In this document: one piece after another, positions 43,684 through 52,543 of the stretch | How the letters are laid out: every line of letters starts with the position of its first letter | How positions within the stretch are numbered: the stretch's first letter is position 1 | Origin: Streptomyces sp. SUK 48 | Lineage (GTDB): Bacteria; Actinomycetota; Actinomycetes; Streptomycetales; Streptomycetaceae | Assembly: GCF_009650765.1 (NCBI RefSeq) | Contig: NZ_CP045740.1 | Span: forward strand, 1,302,001-1,366,000 | Length of the DNA stretch: 64,000 nucleotides | Direction of reading: 5' to 3' | The notes under the pieces: generated by a model | Told to the model about the DNA's origin: nothing | What the model saw: only the letters and a program-made list of their open reading frames with translations | The model's database searches: none | Made by a program: the position numbers and the translations under genes

Positions 43684-45747
43684 TCAGCTCCCCTTGGCCT
43701 CGGCGAGCGGTGACCCGGCGGGCTTGGCCGCGGCGGTCCGCGGCCGGGGGGTCCTGGCGAGCAGCTGCCGCTCGAAGGGGTCGCCGTGCAGATACCGGCC
43801 GAGCGCGGTGAGCGGGAACACCTGCCGGTACAGGTGGTAGTTGATGGAGAAGTCCCAGGGGAAGCCGGTACCGGTGAAGTACGGCTCGTCCCAGGTGCCG
43901 TCCTCGCGCTGGGTGGCCGCGAGCCACTGGACGCCCCGCTCGACGGCCTGGGAGTCCTTCTCCCCCGCCGCGAGCAGCGCCATCAGCGCCCACGCGGTCT
44001 GCGAGGGGGTGGAGGCGCCCCGGCCGGCCCATTCCCTGACGTGCTTGTAGGAGCGCAGGTCCTCGCCCCAGCCGCCGTCGTCGTTCTGGACCGACTCCAG
44101 CCAGGTCACCGCCCGGCGGATCGCCGGGTGGGCGACCGGCATCCCGGCCGCGGTCAGCGCCGGGACCACCGACCCTGTGCCGTAGATGTAGTTGACGCCC
44201 CAGCGGCCGAACCACGCGCCGTTCTGCTCCTGTTCGGCGAGCAGCCAGGCGATTCCGCGCCGGGTGCGCGGGTCGTGGGCGAGACCCTCGGCGGCGAGCA
44301 TCTCCACCACGTGCGCGGTGACGTCCGCGGAGGGCGGGTCGATGACCTCGCCGAAGTCGCAGAACGGCAGCCGGTTGGGGAACGGGCTGGTGTTGTCGAC
44401 GTCGAAGGCGCCCCACGCGCCGTTCTTCGACTGCATGCCGAGGTTCCAGCGCACCGCGCGCCCGATCGCCCGGTCCGTGCGCTCCGGGTCGTGGTGCCGG
44501 ATCCGGCGCAGTGCGAGGGAGACCTCGGCGGTGTCGTCGATATCGGGGTAGTTGTCGTTGTGAAACTCGAACGCCCAGCCGCCCGGCGGCAGTTGGGGAC
44601 GCTTGACGGCCCAGTCACCGGGCCGGACGATCTCCTCGCCCAGCAACCAGTCGGCGGCCTTGACCAGTTGGGGGTGGTCGGCGGGCAGTCCGGCGTCGAC
44701 CAGCGCGATGGCGGCGAGACAGGTGTCCCACACCGGGGACTGGCACGCCTCGATCATCCGGGCGCCGTCCTCACGCCAGACGGCGAACCGGTCCAGGGAG
44801 GCCAACCCCTCGCGCAGCACGGGGTGTTCGAGGTCGTAGCCGAGCAGATGCAGGGCGATGACCGAGTACACGGCCGGGGGCTGGATGCCGCCCCAGCAGC
44901 CGTCGTTCTCCTGCCGCTCGATGATCCAGCGGGCGGCGGCGTTCATCGCGGCCCTTCGCAGCCGGCGCGGGACGACCTTGCGCAGCTGCTGGAGCGCCCT
45001 GTCCAGGCGCTGGAAGGCCCCGTCCCAGGTGTTCGCCGGGGCGAGGGGCTTGGGCGGGTTGGGGTTCGCCGGGTCGGTGTGCAGTTCGTCCAGCGCGAAG
45101 GGCGCGGGGCGCACCGGGCGCTTGGCCGAGACGATGGTGAGCGGCACGATCGTCTGCCGGGCCCAGCACCCGAAGTCGTAGATGTTCAGCGGCATCCAGC
45201 CGGGGAACCAGATCAGCTCCGGAGGCATCTCCGGCAGGTCTTCCCATTTCCACCAGCCGAACAGGGCGAGCCAGATGCGGGTGAAGACCCGGGCGGAGGC
45301 GATGCCGCCGCGCTCGCGGATCCAGGCGGCGGCCCGCGCCATGTGCGGGTCGTCGGGCGCGTCGCCGGCCAGCCGCAGGGCGACGTACGCCTCGATGGTG
45401 GTGGACAGTTCGCCGGGCCCGCCCCAGAAGGTGGCCCAGGTGCCGTCCTCGCGCTGCTCGCCGCGGATGAACTTCGCGGCGGCCTGTGTGGTGCGTTCCT
45501 CCTGGATGCCCAGGAACTGGCGGAGCAGCAGGTCCTCGGCGTCCATGGTGACGTTGGTCTCCAGGTCGCCCTTCCACCAGCCCTCGGCGTCCTGCCGGGC
45601 GAGCAGGAAGTCGGTGGCGCGGCGGGCGGCCCGTGCGGCGGCTTCCGGTACCCCGGCCGCCTCGGGCGTGGTGAGGGTGGTGTCGCTGGCCGCGGCAGCG
45701 CGGGACGGCAAGGTGGCCCCGGTGCTTCCGTCGGTCGTCGCTGTCAT
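43684..45747 (-). CDS. shc: Squalene-hopene cyclase
   Basis: 687 residues. It cyclises squalene to hopene and hopanol. The acid motif is DIDDTAEV near residue 400. QW repeats are seen throughout (for example QKNGAWGAFDVD, QNDDGGWGED, QREDGTWDEPY). It starts 117 nt after the prenyl synthase stop and is tightly followed by hpnG. Membrane monotopic protein. Confidence 0.95.
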   Translation of the reverse strand: MTATTDGSTGATLPSRAAAASDTTLTTPEAAGVPEAAARAARRATDFLLARQDAEGWWKGDLETNVTMDAEDLLLRQFLGIQEERTTQAAAKFIRGEQREDGTWATFWGGPGELSTTIEAYVALRLAGDAPDDPHMARAAAWIRERGGIASARVFTRIWLALFGWWKWEDLPEMPPELIWFPGWMPLNIYDFGCWARQTIVPLTIVSAKRPVRPAPFALDELHTDPANPNPPKPLAPANTWDGAFQRLDRALQQLRKVVPRRLRRAAMNAAARWIIERQENDGCWGGIQPPAVYSVIALHLLGYDLEHPVLREGLASLDRFAVWREDGARMIEACQSPVWDTCLAAIALVDAGLPADHPQLVKAADWLLGEEIVRPGDWAVKRPQLPPGGWAFEFHNDNYPDIDDTAEVSLALRRIRHHDPERTDRAIGRAVRWNLGMQSKNGAWGAFDVDNTSPFPNRLPFCDFGEVIDPPSADVTAHVVEMLAAEGLAHDPRTRRGIAWLLAEQEQNGAWFGRWGVNYIYGTGSVVPALTAAGMPVAHPAIRRAVTWLESVQNDDGGWGEDLRSYKHVREWAGRGASTPSQTAWALMALLAAGEKDSQAVERGVQWLAATQREDGTWDEPYFTGTGFPWDFSINYHLYRQVFPLTALGRYLHGDPFERQLLARTPRPRTAAAKPAGSPLAEAKGS

Positions 45748-45863
45748 GGCTTCCCCTTCGTACAGTCGTGCGAGACGTGCTGCTGTGGGTCCGCCGTCGG
45801 CCGGTGTGCGTCCTGTCGCGCCACCGGCCGGCGACTACGCGAGGCTTGTTCGACCGATAGTGA

Positions 45864-46928
45864 TCATCTCTTCCGTACGACGACGAAGTCGGCGAGAGCC
45901 GTGAAGGCGGCCCGTACCCGGTCGGGCATGGTGACCGCGTCCAGGGCGCTGACGGCGATGGTGTGCTGGCGGCGCGCCTCCTCGGCGGTCCACTCGCGGC
46001 CCCCGGCCTCCTCGATGAGGGCGGCGCGGGCCGCGAACTCCTCCTCGGAGAAGTTCTCGAAGTCGCTGCTCTTGGCGTCGGCGGCGAGGATCTCGCCGAG
46101 CCGCTCGGAGGCGGGTCCGCCGGCCGCGAGCGCGGCGACCACCGGCAGCGACTTCTTGCGCTGGCGCAGGTCGCTCCAGGTCTGCTTGCCGGTGGCCTCC
46201 GGGTCGCCCCAGATGCCGAGCAGGTCGTCCACGGCCTGGAAGGCGAGGCCGAGGTGGTAGCCGTAGCGCTCCAGCGCGTCGGCGGTGGCGTCGTCGGCGC
46301 CGCCGAGGACCGCGCCGATGGAGGAGGCACAGGCGAGCAGCGCGCCGGTCTTGTTGCCCTCCATCTCCAGGCACTCCTCGACGCTGACCCGGTCGCGGTG
46401 CTCGTAGGAGATGTCCTGGGCCTGGCCGTCGATCAGGGCGCGGGTGGCGGTGGTGAGCCGGCGGGTGGCGCGGCCGGCCTCGACCGAACCGAGCTCCAGC
46501 AGCACCTCGTTGGCCAGCGCGAACAGGGCGTCGCCGACCAGGATCGCCTGGGCGGGGCCGTGCACCTTCCAGACGGTGTCGCGGTGGCGGCGCTGCTCGT
46601 CGCCGTCCATCAGGTCGTCGTGCAGCAGCGAGAAGTTGTGGACCAGTTCGACGGCGACGGCGCCCGGGACGCCGGTCTCCGGCGCGCTGCCGGTGACCTC
46701 GGCGGAGAGCACCGCGAGTGCGGGGCGTACGGCCTTGCCGCCGTCGCCGTCGGCCGGGTTGCCGGCCGCGTCGATCCAGCCGAAGTGGTAGGCGGCGACG
46801 GTGTCCATGGGAGGAGCGAGGCGGTCGACGGCCGCACGCAGGACCGGCGTGGCCAGGGTCCGTCCGCGCTCCAGCAGCGCGGTGACGTCCACCGCGGTCT
46901 CCGTCGAGGCCGGGGGCACAGTGGGCAC
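45864..46928 (-). CDS. Polyprenyl synthetase (farnesyl diphosphate synthase-like)
   Basis: 354 residues of the trans-prenyltransferase family. The first Asp-rich motif is LLHDDLMDGDEQRRHRDTVW and the second is FQAVDDLLGIWGD; GGKAVRPAL is the substrate Lys motif. In this operon it would supply farnesyl diphosphate for squalene made by HpnC/D/E. GTG 46928 has GAGGAG at about -8. Product length cannot be proved from sequence. Confidence 0.88.
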   Translation of the reverse strand: MPTVPPASTETAVDVTALLERGRTLATPVLRAAVDRLAPPMDTVAAYHFGWIDAAGNPADGDGGKAVRPALAVLSAEVTGSAPETGVPGAVAVELVHNFSLLHDDLMDGDEQRRHRDTVWKVHGPAQAILVGDALFALANEVLLELGSVEAGRATRRLTTATRALIDGQAQDISYEHRDRVSVEECLEMEGNKTGALLACASSIGAVLGGADDATADALERYGYHLGLAFQAVDDLLGIWGDPEATGKQTWSDLRQRKKSLPVVAALAAGGPASERLGEILAADAKSSDFENFSEEEFAARAALIEEAGGREWTAEEARRQHTIAVSALDAVTMPDRVRAAFTALADFVVVRKR

Positions 46929-46990
46929 AGTCTCTCCTCTTGTTGCGGTACCGAAGGTGCGGGGGCCCGCCGCCGGCTGCCGGTGCGGCA

Positions 46991-48415
46991 TCAGGCCGCC
47001 TCCTCGAAGGCGAAGAGACGGCTGGGGCGGGGCCGGCCGAGGGCGCGGAGCGCGGCATCGGCCGCGCTCACTCCGCTGCGGACCGCACTCTCCATGGTCG
47101 CGGGCCACCCGGTGGCGGTCCACGCTCCGGCCAGGTACAGGCCGGATGCCTTGGTGCGGGCGCCGGGGCGCAGCCGCCCGACGCCGGGGGCGGGCGCGAA
47201 CGTCGCCGTGCGCTCCCGGGTCACGAAGAAGTCCTCGATCACGGCGCCGCGCGTGCCCGGGATGAGCTTCTCCAGCTCCGGGACGTAGCGCTCGCGCAGT
47301 TCCGCGACGGGGAGGTCGATGTCGTCCCGCGCGGCCGACTGGGACAGCGCGAGGTACTGGCCCGAGCGCAGCCCGGAGGCGTGGGTGCGGTCGAAGACCC
47401 ATTGCACGGGGGTGCCGAGGGCGGCGAAGAAGGGGCGCGCGAGCACCTCGCGGTCGTACACCACATGCACGTTGAGGATGGGGGCGGTGCCGATCTCCAG
47501 CAGCCGCTCGGGCTCGTCGAGGGCGCCGGGCGGCAGCAGTTCGTACGCCTCGCGCTGGGGTACGGCGAGGACGACGGCGTCGGTTTCGAGGCGCTCGCCG
47601 GGAACCTCGACGCGCCAGCCGCCGTTCTCCATGGCAGAGACGGAGGTGACGCGTGAACGGACCTCGGTACGCACGCCCGCGGAGTCGAGCGCCTTGCGGG
47701 CCAGCCGGTCGTGCAGTTCGCCCAGCGGGACGTGGGCCCAGCCGATGTCGGCCGCTCCCGGGTCGGACAGCAGACCGGTCTTGAACACCATCGCGGCGAG
47801 CCCCAGCGAGGAGTCGCCCGCGACCGCGTTGAGGGTGGCGACCCCGACCAGGTCCCACAGGGCCTCGATGGCACGCGCGGACTGGCCGTGGGCGGCCAGC
47901 CAGCTGCCGAAGTCCTGGGTGTCCAGGGTCGGATCGGCGAGGTCGAGACCCTTGAGCGCGAGCGCGGCACGCCCGACGGAGGCGCGCTCGGCGAGCGAGA
48001 GGTGCGGATAGGCGGCCAGGCTGCGCCCCAGGTGCAGGGGGACGGGCAGCGGGTCGCGCCGCAGCCTGCCGAGTCGCCGGCCCTCGGGCTTGGCGAGGTC
48101 CACGACGGGCACGTCCAGGCGGTCCTGAAGCGGTGCCAGCGCCGCGCCCTCGATCCGGTCGAGGAACCAGCGGTAGGCGGTGCAGCAGCGCAGGTACACG
48201 TGCTGGCCGTTGTCGACGGTCAGTCCGCCGCGCTGGAAGGAGAAGGCGAGGCCGCCCAGTCGGGGCCTGCCTTCGAGCAGGGTGACGCGCACCCCCGCGT
48301 CGGCGAGGGCGAGCGCCGCGGTGACGCCGGCGAGGCCACCGCCGATCACGACGGCGCCGCGGGCCGCGCTGTCGGGGGTGCGCTGTCCCGGTGCGGGGCG
48401 TGCGCCGTCGCTCAT
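46991..48415 (-). CDS. hpnE: Squalene synthase FAD-dependent oxidase
   Basis: 474 residues. FAD-binding GAVVIGGGLAGVTAALALA near residue 20 and a C-terminal FAD motif YLAGAWTATGWPATMESAVR. HpnE reduces hydroxysqualene to squalene after HpnC and HpnD; it belongs to the amine-oxidase/desaturase fold. It is preceded by HpnD by 124 nt and followed by the prenyl synthase. Confidence 0.9.
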   Translation of the reverse strand: MSDGARPAPGQRTPDSAARGAVVIGGGLAGVTAALALADAGVRVTLLEGRPRLGGLAFSFQRGGLTVDNGQHVYLRCCTAYRWFLDRIEGAALAPLQDRLDVPVVDLAKPEGRRLGRLRRDPLPVPLHLGRSLAAYPHLSLAERASVGRAALALKGLDLADPTLDTQDFGSWLAAHGQSARAIEALWDLVGVATLNAVAGDSSLGLAAMVFKTGLLSDPGAADIGWAHVPLGELHDRLARKALDSAGVRTEVRSRVTSVSAMENGGWRVEVPGERLETDAVVLAVPQREAYELLPPGALDEPERLLEIGTAPILNVHVVYDREVLARPFFAALGTPVQWVFDRTHASGLRSGQYLALSQSAARDDIDLPVAELRERYVPELEKLIPGTRGAVIEDFFVTRERTATFAPAPGVGRLRPGARTKASGLYLAGAWTATGWPATMESAVRSGVSAADAALRALGRPRPSRLFAFEEAA

Positions 48416-48539
48416 GGTGCGTCCTTCCGTGCGTGCCGGCCGTGCTGGTTGAACGGTGCACGTACGGTCGTCGCAGTCAGGGACGCCACGCCGGGGCGCG
48501 GGGTTGCCCGGCGGAAGTCCCCTGGTGCGGTGCGGTGCA

Positions 48540-49502
48540 TCAGGCGCGCCTCCCGACGGTCCGCCCGGCGCCGTGACGGGTGACCTGCCGGGTGTCGAGT
48601 CCGGACAGGCCGCGCACGGCGACGTACGCCTTCTCGTGGCCGGGCAGCGAGACCCGGCCGCGCAGCACGGCCTCGGGCTCGCGCGCGATGCGGTCGAGGA
48701 GGCGGCGGTAGATGCCGGCCATGGCGGCCACGCAGGCGCCGCTGCGCCGGTCGAGCATGGGCAGCAGCTGGTAGCCCTCGGCGAAAAGGGCGCGGGCGCG
48801 GCGGACCTCGAAGTGCACGAGGCCCGCGAAGTCGGAGCCCTCCGGGGGCGTGGGCCGCTCGAACCCGGCCGCGCAGCCGAACTTGGCCAGGTCGTCGGCG
48901 GGCAGATAGGTACGGCCGCCCAGGGCGTCCTCGCGGACGTCCCGGAGGATGTTGGTGAGCTGGAGCGCGAGGCCGAGCGTGTCGGCGTACTCGGCGGCGC
49001 GCTCGGCGCCGCGGGCGCCGGGCTCGGTGCCGAACACGCCGAGCGAGAGACGGCCGATGGCACCGGCGACACACCGGCAGTAGACCTTCAGGTCGTCCCA
49101 GGTCTCGTAGGTCTCCCCGCGCGCGTCCATCTCCACGCCGTCGATCAGCTCGTCCAGCCCGCCGAGCGGGATCGGGAAGGCCGCGGCGGCATGGGTGAGG
49201 GCGACGGCCACCGGGTCGGTGTCGTCCTCCTCGACGCCGCCCTCCCGGATGCGGGCGAGCAGGGCCCGGGTCTCCTGGAGCCGCACCACCTTCACGTCGT
49301 CGGCCAGATCACCGTCGCCGATGTCGTCGACACGCCGTGAGAACGCGTACAGCGCCGACATGGCGCGCCGCTTCGGTGTGGGCAGCAGCCGGATGCCGTA
49401 CGCGAAGTTACGGGCCTGCTGTCCGGTCACCGTCTCGCAGTAGCGGTAGGCGGCGAGCACCGGTGCGGACACGTGCGACGCAGACTCCACGGTCCGGATC
49501 AC
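48540..49502 (-). CDS. hpnD: Presqualene diphosphate synthase
   Basis: 320 residues of the squalene/phytoene synthase fold. The first Asp motif is SRRVDDIGDGD and the second is LTNILRDVREDA. HpnD condenses two farnesyl diphosphates to presqualene diphosphate. ATG overlaps the hpnC stop (ATGA). Confidence 0.92.
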   Translation of the reverse strand: MIRTVESASHVSAPVLAAYRYCETVTGQQARNFAYGIRLLPTPKRRAMSALYAFSRRVDDIGDGDLADDVKVVRLQETRALLARIREGGVEEDDTDPVAVALTHAAAAFPIPLGGLDELIDGVEMDARGETYETWDDLKVYCRCVAGAIGRLSLGVFGTEPGARGAERAAEYADTLGLALQLTNILRDVREDALGGRTYLPADDLAKFGCAAGFERPTPPEGSDFAGLVHFEVRRARALFAEGYQLLPMLDRRSGACVAAMAGIYRRLLDRIAREPEAVLRGRVSLPGHEKAYVAVRGLSGLDTRQVTRHGAGRTVGRRA

Positions 49503-50395
49503 CCCTCTCCTCGCAGAATCACGCCCGCCTCACGCAGCAACTGGACCTTGCCTGGTTTGGGCGGGCCGGGAAGAACGTCGTATTCGGCGGCGGCGATCGC
49601 GCGGACCGCCGCCCTTCCCCCCGCCACGAACCCTGCGAGCAGCAGCTTCAACCTGCCGTGGACGCTACCCACCAGGGGGGCGCCTTCATTCAGCAGATCG
49701 CGGGCGCGTTGCGCTTCGTATGCAACCAGGGCGCGCATCGATGCGCCCGCGGTTTTCGCGGACAGATCCGTTTCCGTGACGTGGAAGCGCTTCATGTCCG
49801 CGGCCGGAAGATAGATCCGGTCGCGGCGGAAGTCCTCGGCGACGTCCTGGAGGTGTTCCACGATCTGGAGCGCGGTGCAGATCGCGTCGGACAGACGGAT
49901 CCGCTCGGGGGTCGAGGTGCCGGTGACGGCGAGGACGAGGCGGCCGACGGGGTTGGCGGACAGCTCGCAGTAGGCGAGGAGGTCGTCGTACGTCTCGTAC
50001 CGGGTGACGAGCTGGTCCTGGCGGTTGGCCGCGATCAGGCCGAGGAACGGCTCGGGGGTGAGCGCCCGGCGCCGTACGACGGGCTGGAGCCGGCGCAGCA
50101 GGGGATGGCTCGGGGTGGCGTCGAAGACCCGGCGCAGATCGGCCTCGAAGGCGTCGAGCAGGAGCAGCCGGTCCCCGGCCTCGGTGGCCGACACGCCGAG
50201 CAGTTCGGCGTCGGCTCCGCCGGGGGCGAGGTCGCCGTCGCCGATGTCGTCGACCAGACGGGCGAAGCCGTAGACCGCCATGAGGTCGTGGCGCCAGTCG
50301 CGGGGCAGGAAGAAGGGGGCCACGGGGAAGTTCTCGTTCGCAGCCTTGTCGAGGGTGGCGCGTTCCAGGTCCGGCGCCGGTCTGGTGGCCGTCAT
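49499..50395 (-). CDS. hpnC: Hydroxysqualene synthase
   Basis: 298 residues, squalene/phytoene synthase fold: ARLVDDIGDGDL and VEHLQDVAEDFRRDRIYLP. HpnC converts presqualene diphosphate to hydroxysqualene. No Shine-Dalgarno stands before ATG 50395; instead a 21-codon ORF ends in the overlapping ATGA, so its translation is probably coupled to that leader. First enzyme gene of the operon. Confidence 0.92.
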   Translation of the reverse strand: MTATRPAPDLERATLDKAANENFPVAPFFLPRDWRHDLMAVYGFARLVDDIGDGDLAPGGADAELLGVSATEAGDRLLLLDAFEADLRRVFDATPSHPLLRRLQPVVRRRALTPEPFLGLIAANRQDQLVTRYETYDDLLAYCELSANPVGRLVLAVTGTSTPERIRLSDAICTALQIVEHLQDVAEDFRRDRIYLPAADMKRFHVTETDLSAKTAGASMRALVAYEAQRARDLLNEGAPLVGSVHGRLKLLLAGFVAGGRAAVRAIAAAEYDVLPGPPKPGKVQLLREAGVILRGEG

Positions 50396-50457
50396 CGGGC
50401 GACGCCCGGGGCGGCAACGGCACATGCTGCGTTGAGCTGGGGAGTTTCCGTAGCCAT
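50392..50457 (-). CDS. Leader ORF (21 aa) coupled to hpnC
   Basis: ATG 50457 with GGGAG 11 nt upstream reads MATETPQLNAACAVAAPGVA then Arg and TGA, in a different frame from hpnC. Its TGA overlaps the hpnC ATG (ATGA). The peptide has no known motif. It could couple translation to hpnC or sense something during its own translation. Not a database-known gene as far as I can tell. Confidence 0.5.
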   Translation of the reverse strand: MATETPQLNAACAVAAPGVAR

Positions 50458-50712
50458 TGCCGTCACATCTCCCGTTCTACACTGCCGACCCAATACACAC
50501 TATTTCGGACACGCCGCCCGGCAATTCGCGGGGCGTGACCTGGCGCAGGGTGTCGCGCATTATCGCCCCACTTGCCGCTTTCCGGCACCGGTACAGCTTA
50601 CGTTGTACAACACATCAAGATTCGAGGGGGTGTCCCGCACATCACAACAACACACCGATTGGCGTCAAGATTCCTGGCAGCCTTGGGAGTTGACGCTTCC
50701 TTTGCAGACGCG
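50458..50712. other. Promoter region of the hopanoid operon
   Basis: 255 nt between the hpnC leader ORF and the ABC operon terminator; both flanking operons point left. GC drops (for example ATAGTGTGTATTGGG on the minus strand near 50490-50505, and TACAGCTTACGTTGTACAAC near 50591), consistent with the hopanoid promoter. No factor-binding site is assigned. Confidence 0.4.
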
Positions 50713-50743
50713 GGGCCCCGCCGGAAGGTTGCCGGCGGGGCCC
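50713..50743 (-). terminator. Terminator after the TagGH operon
   Basis: GGGCCCCGCCGG (50713-50724) pairs with CCGGCGGGGCCC (50732-50743) across a 7-nt loop. It lies 14 nt beyond the ABC ATPase stop, so it ends the envelope operon. Confidence 0.75.
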
Positions 50744-50756
50744 TGGCCGAAACAGT

Positions 50757-51566
50757 TCACTTGCCCGTGAACTTCTCGTACTCCTTGAGCACCTCTTCGG
50801 TCGGCCCGTCCATGCGCAGCTCACCGCGTTCCAGCCACAGCACGCGGTCGCAGGTGTCCCGGATGGACTTGTTGTTGTGGCTGACCAGAAAGACCGTGCC
50901 GGCCTCCTTGCGCAGTTCACGGATGCGTTCCTCGGAACGCTTCTGGAACTTGCGGTCACCGGTGGCGAGGGCCTCGTCGATCATGAGGACGTCGTGGTCC
51001 TTGGCGGCCGCGATCGAGAAGCGCAGCCGCGCGGCCATGCCGGAGGAGTAGGTGCGCATCGGCAGGGTGATGAAGTCGCCCTTCTCGTTGATCCCGGAGA
51101 AGTCGACGATGTCCTGATAGCGCTCCTTGATCTGCTCGCGCGACATGCCCATGGCGAGACCGCCCAGGATGACGTTGCGCTCGCCGGTCAGGTCGTTCAT
51201 CAGGGCCGCGTTCACCCCCAGCAGGGAGGGCTGGCCGTCGGTGTAGACCTTGCCCTGCTCCGCCGGCAGCAGACCGGCGATGGCGCGCAGCAGGGTGGAC
51301 TTGCCGGAGCCGTTGGAGCCGATCAGGCCGATGGCCTCGCCGCGGTAGGAGACGAAGGAGACCCCGCGCACGGCGTGCACCTTGCGCACGCCCCGCTCCT
51401 CGCCGCGCTTGACGATCCGGCTGAGGGCGGCCGTCGCGCTGCCCTTGCCGGTCTTGGCGCCGTTGACCCGGTAGACGATGTGCAGATCGTCCGCGATGAC
51501 CGTCGGGCGGCGCGCGCCGGTGTCCGTGGTGCTCTGCTGGTGCTGCTCGGCGTTCTGCTCAGCCAC
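50757..51566 (-). CDS. ABC transporter ATPase, TagH/Wzt-like
   Basis: 269 residues. Walker A is LIGSNGSGKST, signature YSSGMAARLRFSIA, Walker B DVLMIDEALATGD, the A-L-A-x-G-D form typical of polysaccharide/teichoic-acid exporters (TagH, Wzt). With the upstream permease it exports a lipid-linked glycan or polyol phosphate. GTG start overlaps the permease stop by 8 nt. The terminator follows at 50713. Confidence 0.9.
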   Translation of the reverse strand: MAEQNAEQHQQSTTDTGARRPTVIADDLHIVYRVNGAKTGKGSATAALSRIVKRGEERGVRKVHAVRGVSFVSYRGEAIGLIGSNGSGKSTLLRAIAGLLPAEQGKVYTDGQPSLLGVNAALMNDLTGERNVILGGLAMGMSREQIKERYQDIVDFSGINEKGDFITLPMRTYSSGMAARLRFSIAAAKDHDVLMIDEALATGDRKFQKRSEERIRELRKEAGTVFLVSHNNKSIRDTCDRVLWLERGELRMDGPTEEVLKEYEKFTGK

Positions 51567-52488
51567 GGCCGTACCGCTCCTCCGCCTTCCAGAAGTACAC
51601 GAAGCCGCCGGCGAAGACCGCCACGGCCCAGAACACCGCGATCGCCCACACGTGCGGGGGCAGGTTCGCGGCGCCGTAGCCGTCGATCAGCGCGAAGCGC
51701 ATCAGGTCCATGTAGATCGCGGCCGGGTTGACCTGGAGCAGCCGCACCGCCCACTCCGGGCGGTCCGCCATCATCGTGCTGATGGAGAACATCACGCCGG
51801 AGGTGTACATCCAGGTGCGCAGCACGAACGGCATCAGCTGCGCCATGTCCGGCGTCTTGGCGCCCATGCGGGCGACGATCAGCGCGAGGCCGGTGTTGAA
51901 CAGGAACTGCAGCGCCAGGATCGGCACGATCAGCAGCCAGGACATGCCGGGGTAGCTGCCGAAGCCGATCGCCACGATGAACAGCACGATCATCGAGAAC
52001 ATCAGCTGCTGGAGCTGCTGGAGCGAGAAGGAGACGGGCAGCGAGGCGCGCGGGAAGTGCAGGGCGCGCACCAGGCCGAGGTTCCCGGAGATGGCGCGCA
52101 CGCCCGACATGACCGAGCTCTGCGTGAAGGTGAACACGAAGACGCCGGTGACCAGGAACGGGATGTACACGTCATGGGACATGCCGCGGCTGGCGTGCAG
52201 GATGACGCCGAAGATGAAGTAGTACACGGCCGCGTTCAGCAGCGGCGTGGCGACCTGCCACAGCTGGCCGAGCTTGGCCTGGCTGTACTGCGCCGTCAGC
52301 TTCGCCTGCGAGAAGGCGAGGATGAAGTGGCGCCGGCTCCACAGCTGACGGACGTACTCCACCAGCGAGGGACGGGCGCCGCTGACGGCGAGCCCGTACC
52401 TGGCGGCCAGCTCGGCCGGCGTCAGCCCCTCGTCGGGCGACGGTATCGCGCTCACCGCGACACCGGCGTCATGCGTTGTGTGACTCAC
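51559..52488 (-). CDS. ABC-2 permease, TagG/Wzm-like
   Basis: 309 residues with an N-terminal cytosolic part (residues 1-65) and six membrane helices, matching TagG/Wzm polysaccharide exporters (SRRHFILAFSQAKLTAQYSQ, then LGQLWQVATPLLNAAVYYFIF). GTG 52488 has no Shine-Dalgarno; a GTG further in is possible. Just upstream are phased GTAAGAA repeats. Confidence 0.88.
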   Translation of the reverse strand: MSHTTHDAGVAVSAIPSPDEGLTPAELAARYGLAVSGARPSLVEYVRQLWSRRHFILAFSQAKLTAQYSQAKLGQLWQVATPLLNAAVYYFIFGVILHASRGMSHDVYIPFLVTGVFVFTFTQSSVMSGVRAISGNLGLVRALHFPRASLPVSFSLQQLQQLMFSMIVLFIVAIGFGSYPGMSWLLIVPILALQFLFNTGLALIVARMGAKTPDMAQLMPFVLRTWMYTSGVMFSISTMMADRPEWAVRLLQVNPAAIYMDLMRFALIDGYGAANLPPHVWAIAVFWAVAVFAGGFVYFWKAEERYGRG

Positions 52489-52490
52489 GA

Positions 52491-52542
52491 GTAAGAACCC
52501 GGACTCTCTCGGTAAGAAGCTTGCTGTTCAGGTAAGAAGCTT
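52491..52542. repeat. Phased GTAAGAA direct repeats
   Basis: GTAAGAA occurs at 52491, 52512 and 52532, 20-21 bp apart. The last two extend to identical GGTAAGAAGCTT. They lie between the glycosyltransferase stop and the permease start, so may be operators for the export genes. Confidence 0.5.
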
Positions 52543-52543
52543 C

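Noticed and set aside
45864..48461. A prenyl synthase fused to an upstream 500-codon frame
   Set aside because: The upstream open frame is the shadow of hpnE, which has a clear FAD motif in another frame. GTG 46928 with GAGGAG is a proper start for the prenyl synthase.
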